Assembly: GCA_016946835.1 (NCBI GenBank)
Contig: JACVTC010000120.1
Span: 282,501 to 346,500, forward strand
From: Neocallimastix lanati (nom. inval.)
Taxonomy: Eukaryota; Neocallimastigomycota; Neocallimastigomycetes; Neocallimastigales; Neocallimastigaceae
Direction: 5' to 3'
Length of the DNA stretch: 64,000 bases
Shown: piece by piece, positions 12,427 through 25,378 of the stretch
Layout: the number at the start of each line of letters is the position of its first letter
Position numbering within the stretch: position 1 is the stretch's first letter
Notes under the pieces: generated by a model
Databases searched by the model: none
What the model was told of the DNA's origin: nothing
The model's input: the letters and a program-made list of their open reading frames with translations, nothing else
Made by a program: the position numbers and the translations under genes

Positions 12427-15018
12427 GAAAAAGTATTTGACTTTTATATCTTTTTTTTTTTTTTTTTTTACAAATAAATTTAATTGTATATTATTTCTAA
12501 AAAATTATGACATTTTAAATAACCAAATTCTTATTACAGATGATAAAATTCTTAATTATAATAATAATAATAATAATATTAATATATAATTTATAATTTT
12601 AAAACTTTAATTTTATAATTTATTTAGTATTAATTAAGATTAATTAACATCATTATTATTTTATTATATATTTATATATATTTTATTTTTTTATTTTTTT
12701 TAATTTTTAAATACTTTTTATTAAAATATAATTATTGGTTAATTAAGTATTTATAATATATTTATAATATTTTTTGGTAATTAGGAATTTAAATATCATT
12801 TAATATTTTTAATTTTTTTTTATTTTATATTTATTTTTATATATATACTTAATTAACACCAAAAATAAAATTTTGTTTTTTTCAATATTAATAAATATTA
12901 ATATTATTAAATTATTAAGAATTAAATTATTATTTAAGTAATAAAAGATATATTATATATTTAATAAAAGATATAATATATATAATAAAATATAAATAAT
13001 AAAATTTTAGCCATAATATAAGAAATTATAAAATGATAATTAAAACTCTAATAACTATAAAATATAATTGATAATAATTAAAGACATTTTTATTTTAAGG
13101 TAATATTATTTTTAAAAAAGATATAATATTTTTTATAAATATAATAATAAAATTTATATAGATAAATTATAATTTAAAAGTTTGTTTTTTTTTTTTAAAA
13201 AATAAATTATAATTTAATAAAGTTAAGGAAAAAAAAAAAAAAACTTTTAAACATTAGTATATATCAAATATACATATATAAAAAAATAAATTAATTTTTA
13301 ATATAATTTTCTTTAAAATAAAAAAAAAAAAAAAAGATATAAATTAATTATATAAAATTTCTTAAAATTTTGAAATTAACAATTTTATTATAAATTTTGT
13401 TATAATTAATTTAAAAAAAAAATGTTAAAAATAATTTCCTTTTTTTTTTTATATTATTTATTATTATATTTTCTTCCAATTTATTTAATTAAGCTTAAAT
13501 TTTTTGTATAATCAATCAATCAATCAATAATACTACATCTTAATCTTATTTTTAATTGCTTTAATTTTAATCATTTTATTATGATTAAAATATTATAATA
13601 TAGATTAAAATTAAAACAAGCATTTATAATCATGAAAGTATTTAAAATAATTTGGGATAATATAGATTAAAATTAAAACAAGGGTTTATAATCATGAAAG
13701 TATTTAAAATAATTTGGGTTAAAGTTAAAATTATAATATTTTTTTTTTTATCCTATTTGCTAATATTAATGAATTTAATTAATTATTAATATTACATCAA
13801 TATTTTGATAATTATTCATTTTAATTATTTGTTAATTTGAATTTTAACAATTTTTATCATTAATATTTAAATTTTATTTAATATAAAATTCTTCATAGAT
13901 TTCATTTCAACAATTAATTTAATATTAAATCTTTATCAATATAATTTAGTGCTTTCTTAATCATTGTATATACATTTTTATTTCATTTATTTATTTATTA
14001 TGTTAAGAATTTTTTTGGAAATCTTATATTAACCATATAAAATTTATATATATATATATAAATTTATATATATATATATATGTACATTTTTTATAGCTAA
14101 TATAAGATAAGATTTTCCAAAAAAAATCTAATATAATCTACATTATAATAATTTAATACATATTAAATTTATATAGTAATTATATGTAGTGAAGTTCTGT
14201 ATCTTTTTAAAGATAAATTTAATTGATTATGTATTTTTAAAATATTTATTATTGTGTTTATTTAACTAATGACAATAAAGTTTAATAATAAAGTAAGATA
14301 CCAAGTAAAATAATGACGAAAAATAATTAACTTGAAATGCAACTTATTTAATTAAGTATAATCCATTTTTAAAATAATTATTATGATATCTAATAACTAT
14401 TAAAATTAAAAAATTTTAAATAATTAATTAGATATCATAATTATTATTTTAAGATAAAAAGTATTAAATATCATAATTATTATTTTATGATAAAAAGTAT
14501 TAAAATATATATATACATATATATATATATAATTATTTAATTATAAAATTTCAATATTAAAAAATATAAATATTAAAGTGAAAAATAAAAAATCATTAAG
14601 GTAAATATCTAAATAATATATATACTTTGCTTTTCTCAAGCATAAAAAAATAATTAATAATAAATATATGTTTATATAGATTTAAATATTTTAATGGTCC
14701 AATAAAAGTAATAAATAGCAAATAAAAAATAAAAAAAAAAAAAAAAAGAAATAAAATAAAATAAAATATAATAAATAAAAAAAAATTTTAAAAATTGACA
14801 AAAAACTTATTTAATCACCCAAATTTTATATTTATAAAGAGGTTCATTATAACTCATTTATTTATTTATTTATTTATGTATTTTTATTCTTATATTAAAT
14901 TATTATTATTACAAGATAATTTTTTTTTTTTTTTTTTAATTTTCTTCTTTCTTTAATTCTTTTTTTTTTTTTTTTTACTAAAGAATAACTATTTCTTCTA
15001 AAAAATAACTAATTCATT

Positions 15019-15057
<39 letters not shown>

Positions 15058-15681
15058 ATATTTTTTTCTATTCAATAATATTACTATTATTTTGATAAAA
15101 ATTAATTATTTAAATAGTAATCTACGTTGAAGTAGTTATACTTTGAAATTTCAGTTTATTTATAATTATAGTTTAAAGTAAAATAAACTGAAAATTTTCT
15201 TTAAATTTAATTTTTTATTTATTTATTGATTTATTTAATGATTTTTTTTTTTTTTAACAATTAATTTTTTTAATAAATAATATATTTTTATTTATTTATT
15301 TTTTTTTTTTTTTTACAAAATTTTAATAATAAAAAGAATTTTTAGAATAATTTTTATCATATTTATTTTACTTTAGATTTTTAAATAATTAAATATGATA
15401 AAAATTATTCTTTAATGCAAAACTAGAAATACATAGGGTTTTTAAGAATTAGATTAAGCAATTTTTATTCTTTTATTTTTATAATTTATTATTATTATTA
15501 TTTTTTTTTATTAATTAATCATTTTAATTATATTTTTACAAGTATATTATGATTAATTCTAATTCTATAATTTACTTTAATGGTAACACTAACTTAGGTA
15601 TAATACAAATATTATTATATTTCCCAATAGTATTGTTACATAACCACATTATTACTAATTGTTTGAGAGAGAAGTACTTAG

Positions 15682-15719
<38 letters not shown>

Positions 15720-15749
15720 TGAACCTCTTAAGGAGTAACGTACTAATGG
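12114..15749. other. AT-rich intergenic DNA, no gene seen
   Basis: Poly(T) tracts (12123-12160, 12403-12424, 15019-15056, 15685-15715), TA repeats (14047-14080) and several short direct repeats, for example a ~60-base repeat at 13600-13720 sharing TATTTAAAATAATTTGGG. No reading frame or RNA gene is supported. Confidence 0.6.
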
Positions 15750-16260
15750 TTGATAGCCTTAGCAATAAATTGGTTTGAAACTGTAGTCTTGGTCTTGATA
15801 TTTTTTTTTTTAATAAGTCTGGATTATAGAAATTGTCATTTTATCAACTACGTCAGCATCAACCCCTCCCTCTCTTGTCTTATAAATTATAATTCTTCTT
15901 TGATACCAAGTATTGATACTTTCCTTTGGTATTTCTTGGTTTTCAGGACATGCTTGGATTTCATCTTCATCACTCGGTGGAGTAAACCAAGTTGTTCAAT
16001 AACTTTGGGTAAGGCTCTAAGGAACTTACTTGGAATATTGGATATAAATTGAGGGGGGGGGGAAAGGAGAGTGATTAAGGTCTAAATCAGTAATTTTTCT
16101 TTCTTTCCTTTTGTCAATCCCTACTATCTTGTAAGGACCGAAATTTCTTGAGTGCTAACTTGTAGCATGAAAAGATATCATAATTCTCGGGTTTATCAAG
16201 ATATACTAAATCTAATATTGGATATACAGGGGATAGTTTGTCCGTATGATTTTTTATTCA
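15750..16260 (-). pseudogene. Ty3/gypsy pol relic (integrase C-terminal end)
   Basis: Read on the minus strand in broken frames, this gives VYLDKPENYDIFSCYKLA, then RNFGPYKIVGIDKR, then YPIFQVSSLEPYPK. These match the typical end of Ty3/gypsy integrases: a LAPKFxGPYKI (GPF/Y) module, then HPVFHVSLLKP. Frame changes and stops separate the pieces. The rest of the element is not recognisable. A G-run near 16053 marks part of the region. Confidence 0.6.
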
Positions 16261-17109
16261 TGTTATCTATCTAAGTATCGGGTCTGTGCAATCTCTAACA
16301 TGTTTTTTTTTTTTTTTTTAAATTTCCAAGATTATGCCTGAAACTCTCTCGATTATTTTCATTTCACCTAGTGAGTGTACCTTTTTTTTTTTTTTTTTTA
16401 TAATCAAAAATAAAATTAAATAAAATTTTGTATTTAAATATATATTAATAAATTGATCTTTTTTTTTTAATATTATAATAAATTTAAATTAATAAAAACT
16501 TTACAATAAGCGCAAACCTGTTAAATCAATTTTTTTTTGTTTTGGATGTATTAATCCAACTATATTAAGCAAAACTTCACAATAAAGACACCCATGGGAT
16601 ACTTAATTCTATACTTTTGTGCAATATTCTCCTTCAAATTTTTACTATACTTCCTTAGTAACTCTCTTAAGGTCCTGCCTACTTTTGGATAATGCTCCAT
16701 CATTACTAAAATTATTTCAGGCTATCTACCTTTCAACTGTTCCAGGTCACTTTTGTTATTATTCTAGGCCACTTCTACTTCTACTATTATTCCAGGATTC
16801 TTATATTGCTAATTCTATGACCACTTTTACTACTATATTCTAGGCTACTTCTACTACTATTCAAGGCATTTCTACAACTAATTTAGGATTACTTCTTTCA
16901 ATAATTTTTGACATACTACTATTATAGAACATTATCATCACTATTTAAAGATCTCTTCTAATAATTTTCTTTGGTTTTTATTATCTCTCTCTGGCACTTA
17001 TTTATCAATTAACAATAACAACTACGTTTTTTTTACCTCTCCTTTTGGATTTATGCTGTTTTTACCAAACTCTTTCTTTTTGTTTAATCTTCTTACCTAA
17101 TTTTGGTTA
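16261..17109 (+). other. Probable 5' part or leader of the adjacent gypsy relic
   Basis: Less AT-rich than the surroundings. 16740-16930 holds a degenerate tandem pattern of TTCTAGGCYACTTCTACTACTATT-like units of about 25-45 bases. No coding frame is supported. It ends just before a gag-like start at 17110 and may be untranslated leader of that element. No LTR was recognised. Confidence 0.35.
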
Positions 17110-19095
17110 ATGGAAGATATCAATGCTAACAAAGCTACTAATAAGGAAGGATTCGATGGTGACTGTCGTTTTTTTTCTTTAAAGGATTTCTTACTAAGAT
17201 CAATCTTATTTTCATGCTGTATCCTGAACGTTTTGCTGAGGTTGTCATTAAAGTTGTATATATTATTTTACGTCAATATGGGAGAGCAATGAACTGGGTT
17301 GCTTCCTTGATTGAAAATGAAGATCCTTGCCTTTAACAATTATAATGTTTTTGTTGGAAGATTCAAAGTAACCTTCGGAAACAATGATGCTACTTTTACT
17401 GCTAATCAAAAAAACTCAGAATTATTAAACAAAGACGTTTAAGCCATATTTCTAACGACGTATATGAATTTAATAAATACGCCGATGATTCTTCATGGAA
17501 GGAAGAAGCTAAGATGGATGCCTTCTTTGCTGGACTACATGTCCAAATATGCTACAAGAATTCTCAAAATGTTCGAGATCCATGATTCAAGATCCTTGCT
17601 TGCAATGCAAACTATCTCTTCAAGAATCGATTTTCGTATATCCACCAAAAGAAACTGTCTCTACCCTTCCAAAACAGACCGAACACCCCTTTTAATAAAA
17701 ACTAGAGAAAAAAACTTCATCCCAAATAAAAAAGCCATCTAAATCAAGGTTCCATGGACCACTTACTATAGAAGAAAAAGAAAGAAGAAGAAGAAGAATA
17801 GAAAACTTCTCTTCATATTGTGGATCATCAGAACATACTCTCGAGACATGCTCACTCAAAAACAAATATAAATCATCTTCTAGTACTTCTAACATTACTA
17901 ATCCTAAACCAAAAATAACCTCTAGACTAAAAATTTCTGACCAACTAAACTTAAAAGGTCCAATCTTCGAATTCACTCTTAATATCTTGAAAATCATCTA
18001 TTAAAACTAAAATTTTACTAGATTCCGGATCGCAACTCAATCTTATGGATGTCTGCTTTGCAAAAGAAAAGAATATTCTTTTACACCTCCGAAGCCGACC
18101 ACCTCGAAATGGGAGGAATTGGTGGTCATCAATAAATTCTCGGTAAAACTTTACGAATCTCAATCTGTTTTGACAATCACAATTGTAAAGCCCAATTCTA
18201 TGTTGTTGATTTACCATCTTACTCTGCAATTCTCCGTTTTAACTGGCTTTTCATTCATAATACAATAATTGATTTTTCTTCTAAAACACTTCACTTTAAT
18301 TCAAATCATAGTATTAATAGATGTCTTATTATTCCGAATTCATTATTACCTTTTTATTTTCAGCAAATCCAAAAAGCAATATACCTATCGAAACAAATAG
18401 CCAAAATAACAAATTGCATAACAAAATTGATGACATTAAAAAGCTTGTTACCTGCTAAATTAATTCCATTTTCAGATGCTTTCAACGAAGTTTCTGCAAA
18501 CGAACTACCTCCTCATCGACCATACCATTGTTAAATAAATCTCAAACTAGATTCTAATTTATATTATGGACCAATATATCCATTATATCAGAAGAAATTA
18601 ACTACTCTTAAAAAAAAATGTATCAAAGAAATGGAATCTAAAGAATTTATTAGAGAGTGCAAATCTTCAGCAGGTGACTCAATCTTTTTCGTACTTAAAA
18701 AGAACGGAAGAACTTAGACTAGCTGTGAATTCCGGTAGACTTAACGGAAAAACTATTTTATCCGATTCTTTTCCGCTCCCACTTATCAATTATATGTTTG
18801 AAAATTTCCGTAAAGGTAAAATTTTCTCAAAAATGGATTTACGTTCTGCCTTTAATCTTATTAGAATTAAGGAAGGTCATGAATACAAAACTACTTTTAC
18901 TTGTGTATATGGCCACTATGAGTACTTGATAATACCTTTCGGCCCTCAAGAACTCCCCTGCTGTATTTCAACACTTTATCAATGATTTTTTTTTTAAGAT
19001 ATTATTGGAAAATACGTTTTCTGTGATATTGATGATATTACCGTTTTCTCTCTAGACTTGGATACTCATTACAATTATCTTATCGAAGTAATTTG
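17110..19095 (+). pseudogene. Ty3/gypsy gag-protease-RT relic
   Basis: Pieces in shifting frames follow the order of a gypsy element. Gag comes first (GFDGDCRFF, then PERFAEVVIKVVYIILRQYG and NWVASLIENEDPCL, about 17110-17600). Next is a degraded zinc knuckle (YCGSSEHTLETC near 17815; the first Cys is lost). The protease follows (LLDSGSQLNLMDVCF near 18010; YSAILRFNWL). Then RT: KKNGRT, SKMDLRSAFNLIRI, YGHYEYLIIPFG, and VFCDIDDITVFS at about 19015-19055. The sequence stops being pol-like right after the RT catalytic Asp pair, near 19095. Many stops and frameshifts are present; it is inactive. Confidence 0.75.
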
Positions 19096-19236
19096 ATATA
19101 GTATTAACTAACTAAGATAATTTTTTTTTTAAATTTGAATATAATGTAATAATATAATATAGACAATCTAAAATAATAATATATATTTTATAATTATTTA
19201 TTTAAAATTCTTTTTCTAGTTTAATTTATTTTATCA
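19096..19236. other. AT-rich junction between two opposed relics
   Basis: A short AT-rich stretch separating the plus-strand RT end from the minus-strand chromodomain end. No LTR termini were recognised here. Confidence 0.4.
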
Positions 19237-21285
19237 TTAATTTTTGTTAAATTCTTCAAAGAGTTTAGGGCAATTAAGGTATTCTTCTAATTCCAAAGAT
19301 GCTTCAGAAAAGGGAAATCCTTTCCATTTAATAAAATATTGTGTTTTCCCATAACGAGTACGTTTATCTAAAATTTGTTCTATTTCGTACTCTTCTTCAT
19401 CATTTACGGTAATTGGTGGTGGTTTTTGGTTTCGTCCATAATTGTCTTCATAAGACCGTTCCAAATCTGGGACATGAATAACAAGATGAATTCTGATATT
19501 TTTTGGTAGTTCTAGCTTATACGATACTGGAGAAACTTTACTTAAAATCTTGAATGGTCCTAATTTTCTAGGTTTAAATTTCTTGTTGCCATTTTTTTAT
19601 AATAAGAGAACTATTTATCCAGACCTTATCATTTTTCTTGAATTCTGGAGGTTCCATTCAATGTTTATTTTTATATATTTTCTTGATTTTTTGAAAGCTA
19701 ATGATTTAATATTTTCCTTTAATTCTTTTGTTAATTCTGCTAAGTTATTAACAAGATCTTAAGCTCTAGGTACTTCGATATCTGTTGGAACTTCAGGAGA
19801 ATGTCTTGGATTAAAAATCATAATTAGAAAAAAAGGGCGAGTGGTTAGTTGATTCTGGTATGGCATTGTTATAATTAAATTCTGCTAAATAAAGAAAATC
19901 ATCTCAATTTGATCCTTTGAGATTCGTATAACATTTAAGATACTGCTCAATAAAGGAGTTAATCCTCTCCGTCAATCCTTTTGGTTTGATGATGAAATGG
20001 TGAAGAACATTTAAGTTTAATATTGAGACCTTTAACAGACCGCAGTCCAAAATTTAGAGGTGAACTGGGTACCTATATGGGAAAGAATATTTTTAGGAAG
20101 TCCGTGATAGCAGAAAGTATAATTGAGAAATGCAGCGGCAGTATCAGTGACAGAAGGAACATTCGGAAAAGGGTAAGATGGTACATTTTTGAAAGACGAT
20201 CAGTAACGACAAAAATGCAAGTAAATCCATAGGATTTGGGTAAATCAGTTATGAAATCCATTGAAATAGAGAACTAAGGGGGATCTGGAATATCGAGAGG
20301 ATTGAGAAATCTATAAGGTTTGTGCCTGATGGTTTTTTGAGTGGCAACAAATTTCATACGAACGAACATAGTTTTTAGTATCAAGATTGGAAGATGGCCA
20401 TCAAAAGTTATGATTTAGAAGATTAAAAGTTTTCTTTATTCCAAAGTATCCAGAGGAAAGAGAGTCATGGCAAATGTTTAAAAGATAAGTTGAACAATTA
20501 GGTGGAACGTAGAGTTTATTATTGAAAAGTAAAAAAGTTATTACAAAAAGAAAAATTTGCCAATCGTGGGATGAGGAATAGGGAGATTCTTGCTATTTAG
20601 GTATTCATAAATACTACGATAAAATTCATCTTTTTGCATTCATTGAGAATTTTATTGGAAATTTTTGATTTAGAAGAAACTGAAACAAGTAAGTTTTCGG
20701 GGTGTAGAACAGAAAATGGAATGTCTCCAGAAGATGAATCAATAGAAGGTGGAATATAGTCTGTTCATTTGAAGATAGTAGGCATATTGATTTATCGGAT
20801 GTTTTTTCCGGCCCTTTCTTTTTATGAAGTTTTATTTGTTTTTTCATTTGAGCTTTCTTTCAGAGTTTCATTTTCTGTATGAGCAGATGATTCAAAAGTA
20901 ACATAAGTATTAGGGATAACAGGATAATTTTTTATACAGTGATTTGATTTAAATTGAAGAGTCTTTAAAGAAAAATCAATGTCTGGGTTATACGTTGCAA
21001 GCCAATTGACCCCTAAGATTGCACAATAAGGTGGTAGATATGGTTATTATAACTTATTGATATTGGAAGTGTTTAACCTAAAATTTATTGATTTCCTCCT
21101 CTACCTCATACCTCGGGATGATCTGCTTCATTGGTGTAAGGAATGTTATTTTCCTTAGCAAAGAAAACGTTAATAAGATTTAGTTGAGAACCACAGTCAA
21201 GTAAAACTTTTGCTTTGGTGGTTGTTTTTAAAATTTTAAAGGTAAATTCAAATATGGGAATTTTATGTAGTACTAACATATTATT
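19237..21285 (-). pseudogene. Chromovirus pol relic with chromodomain
   Basis: On the minus strand, in order: protease (AKVLLDCGSQLNLINVFFAK near 21200; AILGVNWLATYNPDIDFSL), an apparent loss of RT and most of RNase H, an integrase zinc-binding-like region (YLLNICHDSLSSGYFGIKK), an integrase core start ([19 protein letters not shown], 20261 down), a GPF-type tail (KILSKVSPVSYKLELPK) and a C-terminal chromodomain (EYEIEQILDKR..QYFIKWKGF.. to the stop at 19237). The last 75 residues are still open. In chromoviruses this domain directs integration to chromatin marks. The third aromatic cage residue seems lost. Stops and frameshifts are frequent. Confidence 0.8.
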
Positions 21286-21831
21286 ACAAACCGAAATTTT
21301 AATTTAATTTCCCATAAGTGATACTAATTTTAACCATGCTAATTTATATTCAAATAATTTTTATTAATATTTATATTTAAATATCTATATATATATGAAT
21401 TAAATAATTTATATATTATTAAATTTTAATAATGTATTTAAAGTTTAATTAAAAGTTAAGATGAATTACCAAATAATACATCATCATTTACGCTAAATCC
21501 TCAATTACCATGTAAACAGTGTAAATAGTCCAAATTTTAATGAATCAAATTTCAATGTAAACAAAACAATTTTGTAGATTCAACCATAAATAATTACACA
21601 ACTAATTATGTAAAATAAACAAAATTTAAAATTTATATGAATTATAACAATAGTTACAAGTAAATCAAAAATAAAAAGCCACATTTATACTTAATACTTT
21701 GAACTATACTATAAAAAATTATAAAAATTTCCAAAATATTTATTCAAAAAATTCAAAAAATAATTTTGAACATTAAGATGTATTTAATTTTAATTAAGTT
21801 ATTTATTCATTTTTATTTAATAATGATGAAA
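21286..21831. other. AT-rich DNA between gypsy relics
   Basis: No gene is supported. It is a low-complexity stretch, probably decayed element or LTR sequence, but no termini were recognised. Confidence 0.4.
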
Positions 21832-22190
21832 ATGCTTATTTTGAGGAAGAAGAAAAAGACTTTGAAATTGCAGATATTCCAGAAGCATATAGAGATTTAA
21901 TAGAAATTTTGTATTGATTATAAAAAACTTAATGCTGTTACAGTTAAAAATTCATACCCATTACCTTTAATAACTGCTATTACTGAACGAGTTCAAAGAG
22001 AGAATTATTTTTCCAAGTTAGATCTTCGCTCTGTTTATAATTTAATTGACATTAGATAATTTGACAAATGTAAAACCGTTTTTCGTATAAAATATGGACA
22101 TTACGAATATCTTGTAATTATATTTGGATTAACAAACGCACCTACAACTTTCAATTTATTATTATTTTTTTTAAATGATATTTACTAGTT
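21832..22190 (+). pseudogene. Ty3/gypsy RT fragment
   Basis: The plus strand gives EEEEKDFEIADIPEAYRDL, then [37 protein letters not shown], and [20 protein letters not shown]. These are RT blocks of the Ty3/gypsy type. At least one in-frame stop and a frame change are present, and the fragment ends before the catalytic Asp pair. It is a different copy from the one at 17110-19095. Confidence 0.75.
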
Positions 22191-23591
22191 TTTTAATACT
22201 AATATTTTTTATACAAAATTTTTTTATTTATTTTCAATAATTTAATTGTTAGTTAAATTCATGTAATGAAAATATCTTTTTATTTTTTATTCTTATTTTT
22301 CAGTTATGAAATAATAATAATTAATATATATATAAATTAATGAATAAATAATAAAACAAATATATATATTTTTATTATAAATATAGTAATAAATTAAAAA
22401 ATACAATCTTATTATTTTAAAGATAAATTATATAATTGTCATCATTTATTATTATTATTATTATATATTTTTTTATTTATTTAGTTATGTATTTATTATA
22501 TTACTATAAAAGAATTGTTTTTAAATATATATTAAAAATACTTATTAAATCATATTTATTTTATAATTTAATGGATATTTATAACATGAAAAATATAATA
22601 TTATAACTATAGTCTATATAATAGTAAAATACTAATACTAATACTATTATTACTAATACTACTAGTTTTAGTAGTGATGAAATTAAAATAAAAATAAAAG
22701 TACTATTAATGATCTCAAGTTTCATCGAAACCTAATTACACAAAATTATTTTAAATATTTTTATCTTACTAATATATTATATAAAACATAAATATTAAAT
22801 TTTATATTAACAAAATATTATCAAAATAAAAAAAAGAAAAAAAAATTAAATCATAAAAATAATACTTTTTTTTTATTTTTTAGTTTTTAGACTTTAAAAA
22901 GGAATTATTTAAATTTTTTTTTATATTATAAAAGAATTCAAAAAAATAATAAAAAAATTTATTAATGATATAATATAAAATTAAGATATAATGTGACAAT
23001 TTTAAAAAAAGAAGTAAATAAACATAAAAAACTCAAATAAATGCTCTTTCAAAAAAAAAAAAAAAAAAAAAAGGAAAAAGAAAAACATTTAAAAATTAAT
23101 GATTTTATATTATATCAATTATTATTATTATTTTTTTTTTTGATATAGTATGCCAATTTTTAGAAAATAAATAAATATATATTTAAATAAATAATTATAA
23201 CATTATATCAACATATATTTATTATTATATAAATTAAAAAAAAAACATTAATATTAGGTATATCTTCAACAATTACATTATATGAAAACACTCTAACTGT
23301 AGTTTTAATAATTTGTCTTATTAAAAGCATTGGATTATAGACATTCAATTAAATATTGGTGATATATATATCATGACAATATTTAACTTATAATACAATT
23401 TAAGCATTACTTTCTAATAAACTAATTGAAAAAAAAATTCATTAGGATCTATAATGATAAAGGATGGAGGGTATATTTAGTATTTATTTTTTTTGACTTG
23501 GGTTATTATGTAAAAAAAAAAAAAAAGACATTCACTAAAAGAAGAAAAAAAACACATTCGTTAAGAGAGATAAAAAAAAATATTTATATAC
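22191..23591. other. AT-rich intergenic DNA, no gene seen
   Basis: A/T homopolymers and TA repeats only. A short open frame at 23426-23644 runs into the antisense of the tRNA gene and is not considered real. Confidence 0.6.
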
Positions 23592-23598
23592 AAAAAAA
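23592..23598 (-). terminator. Pol III terminator of tRNA-Val
   Basis: A run of seven T on the minus strand, starting 7 bases after the mature tRNA 3' end: the standard pol III stop signal. Confidence 0.8.
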
Positions 23599-23604
23599 GC
23601 ATAT

Positions 23605-23676
23605 ACCCAAACCCGGGTTCGAACCGGAGACCTTTTGCGTGTAAAGCAAACGTGATAACCACTACACTATTTGGAT
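23605..23676 (-). tRNA. tRNA-Val (anticodon TAC)
   Basis: 72 bases without encoded CCA. The acceptor stem is ATCCAAA/TTTGGGT with one T-G pair. D arm GTG/CAC with AGTGGTTAT loop. Anticodon stem TTTGC/GCAAA with loop TTTACAC, so the anticodon is TAC (23641-23643). T arm TCCGG/CCGGG with loop TTCGAAC. It contains a good B box (GGTTCGAACCC) and an A box. It sits directly beside the LTR chain: the first LTR starts 16 bases upstream of its 5' end, the region where Ty3 of yeast integrates at pol III start sites. Confidence 0.95.
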
Positions 23677-23691
23677 ATTTTTAATTATTTT

Positions 23692-25374
23692 TAATAAGGA
23701 ATGCCCAAATAATGTTCTTTTGGTTATTCATCTTAAATGATTTGTTAAGATAATAACTGAATTTCAATTCAATTTCAATTTCAATAATTCAGTTATTTGA
23801 ATTTCAATATTAATAAAAAATAATAAATAATAATTTTTATTAAATTAACTTTATTAAAATATTTAGGAATTAGTCTAGGCCAACTAATTACTAAATATTA
23901 TTAACATATTGAATTTAATATATATTAAATAATGTAAACACGTGATTGTCATATTAAATTAATTTCTACATATTATATTTTAATTATAAATTATAATATT
24001 TAGCAATATTTAATTCTTATATTTTATTTATATTAAATATTTATATTATTATCTAACTTTATATTATCAATATCAAACTTATATTAATATTATTTACATA
24101 TTCATATTAATGATTAATATTTTAATAATTAATTATTTTATATAAATACATGTTTAAATTCTTTTGATTAATCCTTTGTAGGATTATTATAATTTAAATT
24201 ATAGTAATAATTATATAAAATAATAATGTAATAAAATATTATTAAGATTAAATAAAATTTATATTTTAAATAAAAAACTTAATTATAAAATTTACTAATA
24301 ACAATATGTTTTAAATAAGAGTAAAATTAAGTTATTAATTAATTACTATAATTTGGCATCTTGACCTAATCGTTAAGACCAAATTATCTTAAAACTTTAA
24401 CATGATTTATTTAACCCTTAAATAAATTATTTGATTCTTTATTCTTTTGGAACTTTCTATATTCTAATTAATTCATCCATATTCCTAATTAGTACAAATT
24501 AAATTATACTATTTAAAAAAGTGTATTTAATATTAATTCCTTATCTATACTACTTTTATTATTCTTATCTATATTTTATTATTATTAAAATCCTTATCAA
24601 TATTATATAGTTTATTTTATCAATTTTCTTAATAGTTTATCAAAATCTTATCAATAATTCTTTTATTAATATTAAACTTATCAATATTAATTATTTCTTT
24701 GGAAAATTCCAGATTAAAAATTGTATTAATGATTAATAATAAAAAAAAAAAAAAAAATTAAACATAAAAGAAAATAGTTATATTATTATATGTTTTATTA
24801 TAAATATTATATTATAAATTTGATGAAATGATTATAAATTTTATATTAACAATTTAAATAATATTATTTTTCTAAACTTAGTAAAATTAAACTTTAGGAT
24901 TAAATAAATATTACTAAACCACAGAATTATTTCTGTAAAATAAAAAAATTGTCTTTTAAAATATATAATTAAGTAGATTAGTAATAAATAATTAGTAATA
25001 GATTAATATATAAGCATTATTTATTAATAGTAAATAATAATTATATTAACAATAAAAAAAAAAAAAATAATATAAAAATTATTAATAATAATTAATTTTT
25101 ATTATACAAAGAAATGGCTTTACCATTTCTATTATTTTAAGAAAAAAATATAAATAACAGTAAAAAAATTGTATTTTTTTTATATTGTAATTCTAACATT
25201 ATAATTTTTAAATAAAAAAATTTAATAAAAGAATTATAAAAATCAAATTTTAAAAAGTTATATTGTTTATTTATTTTTTTTTGTTTATATTAATCTTTTA
25301 TTTTTATTTTTATTATTGTTTTAATTTTGTTTATAATTTTTGAATAATTTTTATAAAAACCCCGAACCAAACCA
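23692..25374 (+). mobile_element. Composite solo LTRs nearest the tRNA (family F-like)
   Basis: It starts TAATAAGGAATG.., a variant of the TGTTAAGGAATG start seen at 40514. It ends CCCGAACCAAACCA, like the end of the LTR at 41435. It is flanked by TTTT on both sides (23688-23691 and 25375-25378), consistent with a 4-bp target-site duplication. At 1.68 kb it is longer than the ~0.92 kb copy at 40514. The GGAACTTTC box found ~90 bases into that copy occurs here only near 24450, so two LTRs are probably fused, with a poorly defined join near 24350. Confidence 0.6.
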
Positions 25375-25378
25375 TTTT

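Noticed and set aside
23426-23644. 72-residue open frame ending over the tRNA gene
   Set aside because: It overlaps the antisense of a well-formed tRNA-Val and a low-complexity A-rich stretch; the end is just the tRNA T arm read as protein.
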